The notes under the pieces are model-generated. The model was not told where the DNA came from. It ran no database searches and saw nothing but the letters and a program-made list of their open reading frames with translations. A DNA stretch of 64,000 nt. Source: an uncultured beta proteobacterium. GTDB lineage: Bacteria; Pseudomonadota; Gammaproteobacteria; Burkholderiales; Burkholderiaceae. Location: contig CAIQUZ010000094.1 in the NCBI GenBank assembly GCA_903875135.1, forward strand, positions 1-64,000, read 5' to 3'. Shown piece after piece: positions 29,200 through 40,954 of this stretch. Positions within the stretch are counted from its first letter, which is position 1; the number at the start of each line of letters is the position of its first letter. The position numbers and the translations under genes were made by a program.

Positions 29200-30405
29200 T
29201 CAAACTCGCTCTAATAATAAACCCTTGAGATAATCGCCCTCAGGGAAACATGTTAATTTAGGATGGTCTAGCCCCGAAGTCAAGCGCTTTAATACACGAA
29301 ACTTCAAATCGCCGGCTTTTTGATGATTTGCTGCCTCTTTAGACGCGGTGAAGATGGTTTTTTCAAATAACTCCATATCCATCGCCCCAGAACACGAGAA
29401 AGTGAGTATTAACCCACCTTTAGATACCATTTGCATAGCGGTTCGGTTAATTTCTTTATAGGCCTTAACTGCCTTTAAGAGGTGTGCTGCTGATGGTGCA
29501 AACTTTGGCGGATCGAGCACAATCATGTCAAATAGTTCATTTGCAACCCTTAATTCTTTTAATGTCTCAAAAGCATCTTTATCGAGCCAGCTAGCCTTAT
29601 TTTGATCAAATTGATTCAATATCGTCTGCTTTTTGGCTATTTCCAGCGCATCTCCCGAGGAGTCGACTGAAATCACTTCCTTTGCACCGCCTTTTAGTGC
29701 CGCTAAAGAAAAGCCTCCCGTATAGCAAAAAGTATTTAATACTCTTCGGTGAGCAGACAGTTCCATCACCAAGCGTCTGTTATCCCTTTGATCGATGTAA
29801 AAACCTGTTTTATGCCCATTTAAAGGGTCTACTAAATACTGGATATCGTTTTCTTGAACGAGAACCTCAGAGCTCGGGCTTGGGCCTAATAAGACGCCGG
29901 TACTTGAAGCCAGACCTTCTCGTTGCCTCACGGCAGCATCAGATCTTTCATAAATAGATTCACAACCCGTTTGAGACGCTAATATGGGCACAACAACATG
30001 TTTCCATTGCTCAGCTCCAGCACTTAAAAATTGACATACCAAGGTTTTGTCATATTGATCAACCACTAAGCCTGGCAAGCCGTCTGCCTCACCAAAGATG
30101 AGTCGAATGGCATTCGTCTGTTTGACCCATTGTTGGCGATGTTCAATCGCTGCGGCAATCTTACGCTTAAAAAATGCATGATCAATTGGCTCCTCTGGAT
30201 CCCAAGACCACATTCTTGCCCGAATCTGAGAGTGGGGACTGTAGGCTGCACGGCCAATCAGCTGCTTTGCGTGATTAAACACCTGTACTGTCGTACCAAT
30301 GCCAACTTTACCCTCATATTTTGCGACAGTTCCCGCAAATACCCATGGGTGTTGATTGAGAACGGAGTGCTCTTTGTCTGCTTCTAAATAGATACTAGCC
30401 TGCAT
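29200..30405 (-). CDS. Class I rRNA methyltransferase, RlmI/YccW-like
   Basis: A 401-residue 23S rRNA cytosine-5 methyltransferase-like protein. An N-terminal PUA domain (HPWVFAGTVAKYEGKVG) is followed by a GEADGLPGLVVDQY linker and a Rossmann domain with LNTFCYTGGFSLAAL, VDSSGDAL and LDPPKFAPS. RlmI makes m5C1962; substrate assignment is by family. It follows xerC by only 2 bases, so the two are co-transcribed. A CobW gene follows at 36 bases. Confidence 0.88.
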   Translation of the reverse strand: MQASIYLEADKEHSVLNQHPWVFAGTVAKYEGKVGIGTTVQVFNHAKQLIGRAAYSPHSQIRARMWSWDPEEPIDHAFFKRKIAAAIEHRQQWVKQTNAIRLIFGEADGLPGLVVDQYDKTLVCQFLSAGAEQWKHVVVPILASQTGCESIYERSDAAVRQREGLASSTGVLLGPSPSSEVLVQENDIQYLVDPLNGHKTGFYIDQRDNRRLVMELSAHRRVLNTFCYTGGFSLAALKGGAKEVISVDSSGDALEIAKKQTILNQFDQNKASWLDKDAFETLKELRVANELFDMIVLDPPKFAPSAAHLLKAVKAYKEINRTAMQMVSKGGLILTFSCSGAMDMELFEKTIFTASKEAANHQKAGDLKFRVLKRLTSGLDHPKLTCFPEGDYLKGLLLERV

Positions 30406-30407
30406 AA

Positions 30408-31403
30408 TTACTTTGCCTTTGCTCGAGGATGAGCCAAATCATAGGCTTGCGCAAGATGTTGGAAATCTAAGGAAGTATAAATTTGGGTGCTTCCGATACT
30501 GGCATGTCCAAGCATTTCTTGAACGGCTCTTAAATCATGTGAGGACTGTAACACATGACTGGCAAAACTGTGTCGCAACATATGTGGATGAACATGTACT
30601 GGCAGTTGTGCGCGGATCGCCAATTGCTTCATTCTTGCTTGAACCGTCCTTGGGGAGAGTCTTTCCAATTGAGGATTAATAAAAAATGGAGTCGCCGACT
30701 GCTCTCGTTTTTGGAGCATTGCGGACCAGACATTAAACCAATTTCTTAAGGCGGTCATCGCAGCTGAGCCGATTGGGACAATACGTCGCTTCCCACCCTT
30801 ACCAAGAACATGAACTTCGGCACTATCCCAAGCAATCCAACCTGCAGAGTCAACAGAATACCCATAAGATAAATTGCTATCGATACCCAAAATCTCTGAC
30901 AAACGAAGACCTGATGAATAAAACAGCTCAACTAATGCATGGTCTCTCACGCTCATCCATGCGGTTAAATCTTGCGCATAGATACTTGACTCTGCTTGCG
31001 CTTTTTCCATGAGAACAATCGCATACTCAACACTTAAAGCTTTTGGCAAGGACTTTGCTTTTCTAGGGGCTTTAATATCCTGTACCGGGTTGATCTTTAT
31101 CTCTTTGATGCCTAAATCAACTCGCGGAATCGCTAACCAATCAAAAAATGTTCTCCACGCAGAAAGTAGGCGAGCTATCGATCTTGGTGATGACCCTCCG
31201 GAATGGAGCCTTGCTACCCAAGATCGTATATGGATAGCTTTTACCAGATGTAAATCTAGCTGCTCTTGTCGAATATTTTTGCAAAGCGTATTTAAGTCTT
31301 GCTGATACGCCTTCAGGGTATGGGGCGATAACTGACGAACTATCCTGAGTTGCTCTAAAAAACCATCAACCGCAAGGATCTCCTTAGTGGTTGAAGTTGG
31401 CAT
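30408..31403 (-). CDS. xerC: Site-specific tyrosine recombinase XerC
   Basis: Resolves chromosome dimers at dif with XerD. The 331-residue protein has a SAM-like N-terminal domain and the complete catalytic set R167 (SSGLRLSE), K202 (GKGGKRR), H274 and R277 (HPHMLRHSF), H300 (LGHASIGST) and the nucleophile Y309. It is a housekeeping recombinase: no integron or phage genes flank it. Its ATG shares a base with the stop of the DUF484 gene (TAATG), the usual neighbour of xerC. Confidence 0.94.
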   Translation of the reverse strand: MPTSTTKEILAVDGFLEQLRIVRQLSPHTLKAYQQDLNTLCKNIRQEQLDLHLVKAIHIRSWVARLHSGGSSPRSIARLLSAWRTFFDWLAIPRVDLGIKEIKINPVQDIKAPRKAKSLPKALSVEYAIVLMEKAQAESSIYAQDLTAWMSVRDHALVELFYSSGLRLSEILGIDSNLSYGYSVDSAGWIAWDSAEVHVLGKGGKRRIVPIGSAAMTALRNWFNVWSAMLQKREQSATPFFINPQLERLSPRTVQARMKQLAIRAQLPVHVHPHMLRHSFASHVLQSSHDLRAVQEMLGHASIGSTQIYTSLDFQHLAQAYDLAHPRAKAK

Positions 31404-32044
31404 TACATCTTCCGAAATCGGTATAAGGCAGCAGCTGCGAGCCGCCCAAGTTGATAGATATAATTTAAGCCAATATTTGGTAAAAATTTTTGTGGATCTG
31501 AGCTCATCAGCAATAAAGCCCCTAAAGTGTCATCTTGATAACTTAAGCGTGTCAACACAAAACTTCCCTCAGCAAGCAGGGCCTCTGAATCAAGCCATTT
31601 TTTGGCTAATGCAATCTCCCCACAAATGGCTTCTTTTTCCAATTGTAGATTAAGCTCTAAAGATATATTTTGGGGCGCAATCACCTTTACTTGGCCAACA
31701 TCAAACAATCGATTTAACCCAGAAGTAATACTTTCAACAGCGGCTAACTGATCATTTGCTAGGAATAACTCTTCAAGCCAATTAATCATCAAACTCTGAG
31801 TACGATCATTTTCCGTTCCAAACCGCAACATCTCCGAAAGACGTTGATTTAAGTCTCGGTTCTGACTTCTTAGAAGGGCCATCTGCTTTTCTTGCAATGA
31901 AACAGCTTTACCACTATACGTATTTGCTAGCTCTATTTTTGTTAATAGCTCAGGGTGCCTATCAAAAAAACCAGGGGTGCTAATTAACCAATCAGCAACA
32001 AGTTGTTCTTGATTTTGTTGAGTTAAGTCTTGTTCTATGTCCAT
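31403..32044 (-). CDS. DUF484 family protein
   Basis: A 213-residue GAF-like protein of the DUF484 family, conserved next to xerC but without known function. The N-terminal VADWLISTPGFFDRHPELL is the family signature, followed by a coiled coil (LQEKQMALLRSQNRDLNQRL) and a GAF-like C-terminal half. ATG 32044 is chosen because AGGG lies 6 bases before it; an ATG at 32062, adjoining the gatB stop, has none. Coupled to xerC by a TAATG overlap. Confidence 0.85.
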   Translation of the reverse strand: MDIEQDLTQQNQEQLVADWLISTPGFFDRHPELLTKIELANTYSGKAVSLQEKQMALLRSQNRDLNQRLSEMLRFGTENDRTQSLMINWLEELFLANDQLAAVESITSGLNRLFDVGQVKVIAPQNISLELNLQLEKEAICGEIALAKKWLDSEALLAEGSFVLTRLSYQDDTLGALLLMSSDPQKFLPNIGLNYIYQLGRLAAAALYRFRKM

Positions 32045-32062
32045 TTGAAACCCTGTTCCCAT

Positions 32063-33544
32063 TTAAGAGGTTAATTTATCTTTCAAAATCTGATTAACTT
32101 GCGCAGGGTTGGCTTTACCTTTTGAGGCTTTCATAATCTGCCCCACCAAAGCATTAAATGCTTTTTCCTTGCCACTGCGATATTCTTCAACAGACTTAAC
32201 ATTTTCCAAGAGAACTTGATCAATTAATTTTTCAATCGCACCAAAGTCACTAATTTGTTTTAAGCCTTTTTCTTCAATCAATGCATCAACGGCCCCGCTC
32301 AGAGGTAACTCAGAAGCCATACCCTTATCCCACAGCATAGAAAAAATATCTTTCGCAATCTTGTTGGAGATAGTGCCGTCGTGGATTCTTTTTAAGATTT
32401 CTGCAAGATGGTGAGGTCGTAACGGCGATAAAGATGCATCTAGCGACTCTCTATTTAACGCAGTTGCTAAATCACCAGCCATCATATTCGCCGCGGGTTT
32501 TGCTAAACCAGCATCTACCAATCCCAATAACTCCACAAAATAATCTGCATTTGATTTACTTTGAGTAAGCAACATCGAATCATACTCACTCAGCCCATAT
32601 TCAGCTTGCCATTGGGCTCTCAATTCGGAAGGCAAAATTGACATTGTTGCTTGAATATCTGCAATCATTTTTTGTGAAATTTGCACAGGTAATAGATCAG
32701 GATCAGGGAAGTATCGATAATCCTGAGCATCTTCTTTACTGCGCATACTTCGCGTCTCTTGACGATCAGGATCATAAAGACGAGTTTCCTGTTTAACGAC
32801 TCCACCATCTTCAATCAGTTCAATTTGCCGTCTAACTTCGAACAAGATGGCTTCCTCTAAAAACTTAAATGAGTTGAGGTTCTTAATTTCACATCGGGTT
32901 CCAAACTTCTCTTGCCCGAATGGCCTCACAGAAACGTTCGCATCACACCGAAAAGAGCCTTCTTGCATATTGCCATCACAAATGCCAATCCACATTACCA
33001 GCGCATGTAATTCTTTTGCATAAGCCACCGCTTCAACAGCGCTGCGCATCACTGGTTCGGTCACAATCTCTAACAATGGAGTACCCGCTCGATTTAAATC
33101 AATCCCACTTGATTTTTCACCATACAACCCCTCAAAATCGTCATGCAACGACTTTCCAGCATCTTCTTCTAGGTGGGCGCGCGTCAGTTGAACTACTTTT
33201 TTTTCACCATTCACATTGATGGTAATTGTTCCTCCAACAACAATGGGCAAGTCCATTTGACTAATTTGATAACCCTTAGGTAAGTCTGGATAAAAATAGT
33301 TTTTTCTCGCAAAGACACTGACAGGCGCAATGTGCGCTCCAATTGCTAATCCAAATCGAATCGCATGATGAACGGCTTCCTGATTGAGAACCGGCAAAGT
33401 TCCTGGTAATGCTAAGTCAACTGGGCAGGCTTGTACATTGGGCTGGGCTCCAAAAGCAATACTGGCCCCACTAAATATTTTGGACTTTGTTCTCAGTTGT
33501 GTATGGGTTTCTAGCCCAATCACCACCTCCCAAGTTGTTGTCAT
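32063..33544 (-). CDS. gatB: Asp-tRNA(Asn)/Glu-tRNA(Gln) amidotransferase subunit B
   Basis: Carries the tRNA-binding and kinase/transamidation site of GatCAB, which makes Gln-tRNA(Gln) and/or Asn-tRNA(Asn) from misacylated precursors. Seen are [10 protein letters not shown] at the N-terminus, [16 protein letters not shown] and the YatY-type tail domain ending [22 protein letters not shown]. The 493 residues are normal. Overlaps gatA by four bases (ATGA), third gene of gatC-gatA-gatB. Confidence 0.97.
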   Translation of the reverse strand: MTTTWEVVIGLETHTQLRTKSKIFSGASIAFGAQPNVQACPVDLALPGTLPVLNQEAVHHAIRFGLAIGAHIAPVSVFARKNYFYPDLPKGYQISQMDLPIVVGGTITINVNGEKKVVQLTRAHLEEDAGKSLHDDFEGLYGEKSSGIDLNRAGTPLLEIVTEPVMRSAVEAVAYAKELHALVMWIGICDGNMQEGSFRCDANVSVRPFGQEKFGTRCEIKNLNSFKFLEEAILFEVRRQIELIEDGGVVKQETRLYDPDRQETRSMRSKEDAQDYRYFPDPDLLPVQISQKMIADIQATMSILPSELRAQWQAEYGLSEYDSMLLTQSKSNADYFVELLGLVDAGLAKPAANMMAGDLATALNRESLDASLSPLRPHHLAEILKRIHDGTISNKIAKDIFSMLWDKGMASELPLSGAVDALIEEKGLKQISDFGAIEKLIDQVLLENVKSVEEYRSGKEKAFNALVGQIMKASKGKANPAQVNQILKDKLTS

Positions 33545-35052
33545 ACCTTACCCCCAACTGCTTGCTCGAGGCTTTGAGGCTTCAGTTGATGCCAATTCGT
33601 CGTACTTTGAAAGTGGTCTGCAATTTGAATCATTCCAGGCTCAGAAAAATAGTTGCCAATCATTTGCAGGCCAATCGGTAAGCCTGATTGGCTAACACCA
33701 CAGGGAATACTCATCGCGGGTAAGCCTGCTAAATTGGTGCTTAATGTATAAATATCTTCTAAATACATTTCTACTGGATCTGTTGATTTTTCACCAACTT
33801 TCCATGCAACATTGGGGGCAACTGGCCCCATTAAAACATCACATGTGGAAAAAGCTGTTTGAAAATCCTGTGCAATGATGCGACGAATTTTTTGCGCTTG
33901 AAGATAATAGGCGTCGTAATATCCTTGGGATAGTACATACGTACCGATCAAAATTCTGCGCTTTACTTCAGCACCAAATCCTTCCGACCTAGACCGTTCG
34001 TACATTTGAGAAAGATCTTTATAGTCTTTGGCTCTGTAGCCATATCGAACACCATCGTATCGGCTGAGATTGCTAGATGCCTCAGCTGGAGCTAATACGT
34101 AGTAAACAGGTATCGATAGTTGGGTTTTGGGTAGTGTTACCGGTATACAAACAGCCCCTAAGCTTTCAAAGTGTTTCAAAGCGGACTCGATGCTGGCGCG
34201 GACCTCTGCTTGTAAGCCATCAGCAAAAAACTCAGAAGGTACGCCTATTTTCAAGCTCTTGAGAGGCAAAGAGTCATCATCCGACCAGTTTTTACCAATG
34301 CGGCTCAAGTAGCCAAGCGGGGCTTGATTAAGGGAAGTTGAGTCCCGTGCATCGTGACCAGCAATCTCATTTAATATCAACCCACAATCCTTGGCTGATT
34401 TACCCATAGGCCCCGCCTGATCCAGAGATGAGGCATAAGCAATCATTCCGTACCTCGACACGCTGCCATAGGTTGGCTTAATTCCTGTGATGCCACAAAA
34501 GCTAGCCGGTTGACGTATCGATCCTCCTGTGTCTGTTCCTGTAGCCATAGGGGTGAGTCCAGCCGCGACGGCTACCGCGGATCCCCCTGAGGATCCCCCC
34601 GAAACATACTGATTGTTCCAAGGATTTAATGCTGGGCCAAAGGCTGAGTTTTCGTTGGACGACCCCATCGCAAACTCATCCATATTGGTCTTTCCCAAAC
34701 AAACCATTCCTGCGCCATTTAAGCCCAATCGCTCAACAACCCTTGCATCATATGGGCTTATATAGTTCTCTAGCATTTTCGATGCCGCGGTTGATTTCCA
34801 ATGCTGGGTAACAAAAACATCTTTATGCGCAACAGGGATGCCCGTTAAGAAGCCTCCCCGGCCTTTAGATATAAAATCATCGGCTTGTTTAGCCTGATTC
34901 AACGTTCTTTCTTGTTGAACATCTAAAAAAGCATTTAAATGTTGGTGCTGAGAAATTCGATCTAAAAAATATTGGCTAAGTTCGACACTAGATACGACTT
35001 TATCTCTAATCGCCTTAGATAATTCAGTTAAAGAAAGTTCATGCCAATTCAT
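33541..35052 (-). CDS. gatA: Asp-tRNA(Asn)/Glu-tRNA(Gln) amidotransferase subunit A
   Basis: Glutaminase subunit of GatCAB, amidase-signature family. The Ser-cisSer-Lys triad is visible: lysine in IPVAHKDVF, the cis-serine in [14 protein letters not shown] and the nucleophilic serine in [15 protein letters not shown]. The 503 residues match the family. It overlaps both gatC (start) and gatB (end) by four bases, consistent with translation of the three subunits in equal amounts. Confidence 0.97.
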   Translation of the reverse strand: MNWHELSLTELSKAIRDKVVSSVELSQYFLDRISQHQHLNAFLDVQQERTLNQAKQADDFISKGRGGFLTGIPVAHKDVFVTQHWKSTAASKMLENYISPYDARVVERLGLNGAGMVCLGKTNMDEFAMGSSNENSAFGPALNPWNNQYVSGGSSGGSAVAVAAGLTPMATGTDTGGSIRQPASFCGITGIKPTYGSVSRYGMIAYASSLDQAGPMGKSAKDCGLILNEIAGHDARDSTSLNQAPLGYLSRIGKNWSDDDSLPLKSLKIGVPSEFFADGLQAEVRASIESALKHFESLGAVCIPVTLPKTQLSIPVYYVLAPAEASSNLSRYDGVRYGYRAKDYKDLSQMYERSRSEGFGAEVKRRILIGTYVLSQGYYDAYYLQAQKIRRIIAQDFQTAFSTCDVLMGPVAPNVAWKVGEKSTDPVEMYLEDIYTLSTNLAGLPAMSIPCGVSQSGLPIGLQMIGNYFSEPGMIQIADHFQSTTNWHQLKPQSLEQAVGGKV

Positions 35053-35342
35053 TCAATCACCTTTGGTACTAAATACAAGCCTTGATGGGACGCTGGGGCA
35101 CTTGCCATATTCTCTTTCCGGCGATCTGATTCTGTGATCTCATCGAGTCTTAAGGGTTGATTTAATTCAGCAATTAAGGCTATGGGGTGAAATAATGGTT
35201 CAACACCCTCGGTTGACACAGCTTGTAATTGATTCACTAAATTAAAAATGGTTTTAAGTTCCTGAGAGACTTTTTGTGTCTCTTCAGGATCTAATTCCAA
35301 GCTAGATAGTTTGGCTAATTGTTTTATTTCTTCAGTGTTCAT
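35049..35342 (-). CDS. gatC: Asp-tRNA(Asn)/Glu-tRNA(Gln) amidotransferase subunit C
   Basis: Small subunit (97 residues) that wraps around GatA and stabilises the complex. Sequence begins with the family helix [21 protein letters not shown] and contains VEPLFHP and LRLDE. It is first in the gatCAB operon, divergent from mreB with a 77-base gap that must hold both promoters. An 18-base-spaced TTGCAG/TATAAA pair at 35350-35379 could drive mreB but is not strong evidence. Confidence 0.95.
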   Translation of the reverse strand: MNTEEIKQLAKLSSLELDPEETQKVSQELKTIFNLVNQLQAVSTEGVEPLFHPIALIAELNQPLRLDEITESDRRKENMASAPASHQGLYLVPKVIE

Positions 35343-35401
35343 AACAGGCTTGCAGTATCATTACATTATCTTCTATAAAGTAGTTTATATTGTAATTTTA
35401 A

Positions 35402-36460
<1,059 letters not shown>

Positions 36461-36485
36461 TCACACTCTAAAACAGGGATGCGCC

Positions 36486-37388
36486 TTGTTTCGATCTTCG
36501 CCATCCTTATTTAATCAAGATGCACCAATCCTACGATTGGTGTTTTTTCTTCTTTTAAGTTTGGTATTGCTTTTTGCGGATTTAAGACTTCATGCAACTG
36601 AACAAATCCGATCCTTTGGACAACATGTTTTATACCCAGTCCAAAAGATTTTGTCCATGCCTGGTAAGTACGCTGAATTTTCGGTTGAATATTTTTCAAC
36701 TCGTAATACCTTAAAAAATAGAGTTTCTGACCAAGCCCAACAAATTGAAAATCTTACACTGTTAGCCAATCAAGCAGAAAACCTAGAATCAGAAAACTCG
36801 AACCTGAGAAAGCTGTTAAATCTCCAACAAAAATCTCCCTTTAAAACTCTAGCAACAGAAATTATTTATAACCCAACGAATCCAGTATCACAAAAAATAA
36901 TTATCAATCGCGGAACTCTAGATGGTGTCAAGCCCGGCATGCCTGTGGCTGGTAGCCTAGGAATTATGGGACAAATCACACGCGTATTTACCAACTCCTC
37001 AGAAGTAGCTCTACTAGAGGAAAAAGACTTTTCAATTCCGGTCTTCGTCGAACGTAGTGGTTTACGGGGAGCGCTTTTTGGTGTAGGTCGATCAGAACCC
37101 CTTGAGCTGAGATATATTAATAATTTAGCTGATTTAGATATTGGTGATTACTTGATTACCTCAGGTATCGACGGCACTTATCCTCCAGGTATTCCTGTAG
37201 CTATTATCACAAAAATAGATCGGGCATCAGAGAGCTCTGGAGCAATCATTTCTTGTCGTCCGTTTTCTAATTTGAATCAATATCTGCATTTAATGGTTTT
37301 GCTCTACCAACCGAATACTATTGCACCTTTGCCGACCGAATCAGAGGCAGTGAAGAATCGATTAAAACTTAAAAAGGGAGGCCCGTGA
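36486..37388 (+). CDS. mreC: Rod shape-determining protein MreC
   Basis: Periplasmic scaffold of the elongasome, 300 residues. One N-terminal membrane helix (LRLVFFLLLSLVLLFADLRL), a coiled coil (SDQAQQIENLTLLANQAENLE), then two beta domains with GTLDGVKPGMPV and SGIDGTYPPGIPVA. The start must be TTG at 36486, with AGGG 8 bases upstream: no ATG precedes the membrane helix in frame. An ATG at 36479 opens only a short out-of-frame peptide. Overlaps mreD by four bases. Confidence 0.92.
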   Translation: MFRSSPSLFNQDAPILRLVFFLLLSLVLLFADLRLHATEQIRSFGQHVLYPVQKILSMPGKYAEFSVEYFSTRNTLKNRVSDQAQQIENLTLLANQAENLESENSNLRKLLNLQQKSPFKTLATEIIYNPTNPVSQKIIINRGTLDGVKPGMPVAGSLGIMGQITRVFTNSSEVALLEEKDFSIPVFVERSGLRGALFGVGRSEPLELRYINNLADLDIGDYLITSGIDGTYPPGIPVAIITKIDRASESSGAIISCRPFSNLNQYLHLMVLLYQPNTIAPLPTESEAVKNRLKLKKGGP

Positions 37389-37885
37389 AAATGTCATTTT
37401 TTAAACTAGGCTCCATCCGCAGTATCGTTATTTCTCTAGTCGTTGGTGTTTTATGCAATGTTTATCCTTGGGGAAGTTCCCCTTGGGTGCCAGATTTTTT
37501 AATCGTTATCCTAATCTTTTGGGTTCTTCAAACGCCAGATAAAATTAATTTATTAACCGCTTTTTTGTTGGGCATTTTGATGGATATCCAAACGTCTCAA
37601 TTCCTTGGCATCCATTCAATCACATATTTAATCGCTACATTTTTAATGATCTTGTGGACGCGAAGACTTCTGAATAGCACCTTATTGGGCCAGTTTTTCA
37701 TTGTTTTTCAAGTCCTTTTAATCACACACACTATACAAATTTTGATCTTGTGGCTATTAAATGCATCAAGTGATGTCTCTTTAAGCTATATCGCTCTTCC
37801 AAGTTTGATTGAATCAATGTTATGGCCGATCATTTCAAAACTGTTAATCGGACAAACGACTCATTTCTCACGCAATCAATCTTAA
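37385..37885 (+). CDS. mreD: Rod shape-determining protein MreD
   Basis: Integral membrane partner of MreC, 166 residues with about five hydrophobic helices (SIVISLVVGVLCNVYPW, FLIVILIFWVL, LLTAFLLGILMDI). GILMDIQTSQFLGIHS matches the conserved MreD turn. The first start is GTG 37385, overlapping the mreC stop as GTGA; ATG 37391 two codons on has GGAGG at about 10 bases and is equally possible. Followed after 13 bases by mrdA. Confidence 0.9.
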   Translation: MKMSFFKLGSIRSIVISLVVGVLCNVYPWGSSPWVPDFLIVILIFWVLQTPDKINLLTAFLLGILMDIQTSQFLGIHSITYLIATFLMILWTRRLLNSTLLGQFFIVFQVLLITHTIQILILWLLNASSDVSLSYIALPSLIESMLWPIISKLLIGQTTHFSRNQS

Positions 37886-37898
37886 TTGAATTAACTTA

Positions 37899-39815
37899 AT
37901 GGACCTCCGTCAAGACTCCAGCTCGCCATTAGAGAATTTTCAAAGTAGGGTTCAGATTGCGCTATGGTTTGTTACTGCCTGCTTAGTTTTATTGTTTTTT
38001 CGCTTCTTTTGGCTCCAAGTCATCAAACACACAAAATACTCTACGGCATCTGAAAGTAATCGTATTGCAATCATTACCACTCCAGCTCAAAGAGGGTTAA
38101 TCATTGACCGACATGGTGTGGTGATTGCTCGTAATTTTCCCTCATATTCTTTGGAAGTAACTCCCGCTGCATTAACCATATCTGTTGAGCAATTAATTGA
38201 TGACTTAAATTTAATTGTCAGAATCTCACCTAAAGATCGACTTAATTTTCTGCGTTCTTTACAAGGGGCAAAAAAAACAGAGAGCCTGCCTATCCGTAAT
38301 TTTTTAAATGATGAGGAAGTTGCTCGTTTTTTCTCTAGAAAATATGCCTTTCCAGGTGTGGAGATCCAGGTGCGCTATTTTAGAGAATATCCTTATCAAC
38401 AGTTAGGCTCTCATCTTTTGGGCTATACGGGCAGGGTTTCACTGAAAGATCGTGAAAAGCTCTTAGCCGAGCTGGAAGAAAGTCAAGATGACTCCGTCAG
38501 TGATGAGCTTCGCCCAATGAAAATTAAAGGCATCCAACAAGTAGGAAAGATTGGACTTGAGCAAAGCTATGAAAAAGAGTTACGTGGCACTGTGGGTTAT
38601 AGCGAAGTGGAAATTACCGCGGGTGGGCGCGTGGTTCGCAATCTTTCGTCCACAGCAGCGGTCGCTGGCTCCAACTTATCACTAGCAGTTGATATCAAAC
38701 TTCAATATTTAATAGAACAGTTATATGGAACAAGGCGAGGCGCAGCTGTTGTTATTGAAGTTGCCACTGGTGACGTGCTCGCATTTGTCTCGATGCCCAC
38801 CTTTAATCCCAATGCTTTTGTCGATGGTATCGATGCTGATTTATGGAAAAAATTAAATGACTCTCCGGATAAGCCACTTTTTAATCGACCGCTCAGAGGA
38901 ACCTACCCCCCAGGCTCAACCTTCAAGCCCTTTATGGCTCTTGCTGCTTTAGAGGGTAAATTTCGTACACCCGAACAGGGGATCTTCGATCCGGGTTTTT
39001 TTAAGTTTGGCAACACGATATTTCGTGATGATGCCAAAGGTGGTCATGGCTATGTCAATCTTCGCCAATCAATCACCGTATCTTGTGATACTTATTACTA
39101 TATCCTAGCTCGAGATATGGGCATCAATGCCATCAGCTCATTTATGAAACAACTTGGGTTTGGACAGGTGTCAGGTATCGATATTAATGGTGAAGTTAAA
39201 GGAATCTTACCTTCAAAAGAATGGAAGATGGCTTATTACTCGGATCCTGTTAAACAAAAATGGGGCGAGGGGGATACGATTTCTATCGGGATTGGTCAAG
39301 GGTATAACAGTTACACCATTTTGCAGCTTGCTCAAGCCACCTCCATTTTGGCTAACCGTGGTGTCGTTATGAAACCCCATCTTGTAAAAATGATTGAAGA
39401 TCCCATTAGCCATGAAAAAATACTCACCGTACCATCGGAAACGACTAGGCTATCTTTGAAAAAAGAAAACTTAGACGCTGTCTCAGAAGGCATGATTGGC
39501 GTGAATCAATCAGGAACTGGAAGAGTCCCCTTTGCTGGAGTTGCTTATCCCGTGGCTGGAAAAACAGGCACCGCTCAAGTGTTTAGCTTGGGGGGTAAGG
39601 ACTACAATGCCGGGTCGATTTCAGAGTATAAGCGCGATCATGCGTTATATATTGCGTTTGCCCCCGCAGATAAACCTAAATATGCCCTTGCCCTTGTCGT
39701 AGAAAACGCCGGTTTTGGAGCAACTTCTGCAGCCCCTATCGCAAGAAATATACTTGATTATTTAATGCTTAATACATGGCCTGAAGGAGTTCCAAAATGG
39801 AAAACCGTACCTTAA
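37899..39815 (+). CDS. mrdA: Penicillin-binding protein 2, elongation transpeptidase
   Basis: Class B PBP that cross-links lateral-wall peptidoglycan. One N-terminal transmembrane helix (VTACLVLLFFRFFWL), a dimerisation domain with RGLIIDRHGVVIARN, then the transpeptidase with S340-T-F-K343, S395-C-D397 in the SxN position, and K555-T-G557. SxD in place of SxN is found in PBP2 proteins. The 638 residues are standard. Its last 19 bases overlap rodA, its polymerase partner. Confidence 0.96.
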   Translation: MDLRQDSSSPLENFQSRVQIALWFVTACLVLLFFRFFWLQVIKHTKYSTASESNRIAIITTPAQRGLIIDRHGVVIARNFPSYSLEVTPAALTISVEQLIDDLNLIVRISPKDRLNFLRSLQGAKKTESLPIRNFLNDEEVARFFSRKYAFPGVEIQVRYFREYPYQQLGSHLLGYTGRVSLKDREKLLAELEESQDDSVSDELRPMKIKGIQQVGKIGLEQSYEKELRGTVGYSEVEITAGGRVVRNLSSTAAVAGSNLSLAVDIKLQYLIEQLYGTRRGAAVVIEVATGDVLAFVSMPTFNPNAFVDGIDADLWKKLNDSPDKPLFNRPLRGTYPPGSTFKPFMALAALEGKFRTPEQGIFDPGFFKFGNTIFRDDAKGGHGYVNLRQSITVSCDTYYYILARDMGINAISSFMKQLGFGQVSGIDINGEVKGILPSKEWKMAYYSDPVKQKWGEGDTISIGIGQGYNSYTILQLAQATSILANRGVVMKPHLVKMIEDPISHEKILTVPSETTRLSLKKENLDAVSEGMIGVNQSGTGRVPFAGVAYPVAGKTGTAQVFSLGGKDYNAGSISEYKRDHALYIAFAPADKPKYALALVVENAGFGATSAAPIARNILDYLMLNTWPEGVPKWKTVP

Positions 39816-40939
39816 TTCAGCGGATCAGTTTTCTTTGGTATGGTCTAGATCCAACATTAGGGATTATTCTCTTATGCCTCCTTGTCATAGGAAATATTAC
39901 CTTTTTATCGGCAAGTTCTGGAACCGTCGTGACTTGGGTAGAGCAAGGCAGAAATATCCTAATGGCGCTATTGATTATGTGGTTAACCTCTCGCGTTCCC
40001 ATCAAGTGGTTAGAAAAAATTTCACTATGGATCTATCTGCTAGGTATCTCATTACTCATCGCCGTTGCTCTTTTTGGTCAAATTAAAAAAGGGGCTCGGC
40101 GCTGGTTAAATGTTGGTGTAGTAATTCAACCATCAGAAATAATGAAGATTGCTATGCCCATGATGCTGGCTTGGTATTTTCAAAAACGCGAAGACGTTAT
40201 CAAGCTATGGGATTATGGGATCGCCCTTTGCTTTTTATTATTGCCAACACTTTTAATTGCAAGACAACCTGATCTTGGTACCGCTATCCTTGTTTTAGCG
40301 GCAGGTTTGTATGTCATCATTTTAGCTGGTCTACCTTGGCGATTTATTGCCCCATTTCTAATTCTGGGATGTATCGGTATTATTTTCATCTTGGTCTTTG
40401 GCGACTCTATTTGTGCCAAAGGAGTTACATGGCCAGTTTTACAAAGCTATCAACAGCATCGTATTTGCACACTTTTAGACCCTAGTTCCGATCCTTTAGG
40501 TAAGGGTTTTCACACTCTTCAGTCAATGATTGCGATTGGTTCAGGAGGACTTTTTGGAAAAGGCTGGATGAAAGGAACCCAAACGCATCTCGAGTTTATC
40601 CCAGAAAAACACACTGATTTTATTTTTGCTGTCTACTCTGAAGAGTTTGGCTTAATGGGTAATATCGTTCTATTGATCTTATTTTTACTATTGATACAAC
40701 GAGGTCTTCAAATTGCCTCAACAGCCCCTAACTTATATACGCGATTATTAGGTGGTTCAGTGACCCTCATCTTCTTCACTTACGCCTTTGTCAATATGGG
40801 CATGGTCAGTGGTTTACTTCCTGTTGTTGGGATACCATTACCATTTATAAGCTACGGAGGAACAGCATTAACAACCTTGGGATTTGGCGTTGGGATTTTG
40901 ATGAGCATCAATCGCGCGAAACGATTAGTTCAAACTTAG
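39797..40939 (+). CDS. rodA: Peptidoglycan glycosyltransferase RodA
   Basis: SEDS-family polymerase of the elongasome, 380 residues with about ten membrane helices. Family features: RQPDLGTA in the middle with the conserved aspartate, GKGFHTLQSMIAIGSGGLFGKGW, LEFIPEKHTDFIFAV and the final PFISYGGTALTTLGFGVGILMS. AAGGAG lies 9 bases before the ATG, inside the mrdA tail. Last gene of the rod operon; an intrinsic terminator follows after 15 bases. Confidence 0.96.
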   Translation: MENRTLIQRISFLWYGLDPTLGIILLCLLVIGNITFLSASSGTVVTWVEQGRNILMALLIMWLTSRVPIKWLEKISLWIYLLGISLLIAVALFGQIKKGARRWLNVGVVIQPSEIMKIAMPMMLAWYFQKREDVIKLWDYGIALCFLLLPTLLIARQPDLGTAILVLAAGLYVIILAGLPWRFIAPFLILGCIGIIFILVFGDSICAKGVTWPVLQSYQQHRICTLLDPSSDPLGKGFHTLQSMIAIGSGGLFGKGWMKGTQTHLEFIPEKHTDFIFAVYSEEFGLMGNIVLLILFLLLIQRGLQIASTAPNLYTRLLGGSVTLIFFTYAFVNMGMVSGLLPVVGIPLPFISYGGTALTTLGFGVGILMSINRAKRLVQT

Positions 40940-40954
40940 TTGACGAATGACGGG

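Noticed and set aside
30408..31403. Tyrosine recombinase as a sign of an integrative element
   Set aside because: It is housekeeping XerC beside DUF484, with no att-like repeats or cargo.
35350..35379. TTGCAG-18-TATAAA before mreB
   Set aside because: Plausible promoter but both boxes are imperfect in an AT-rich gap; chance matches are common.
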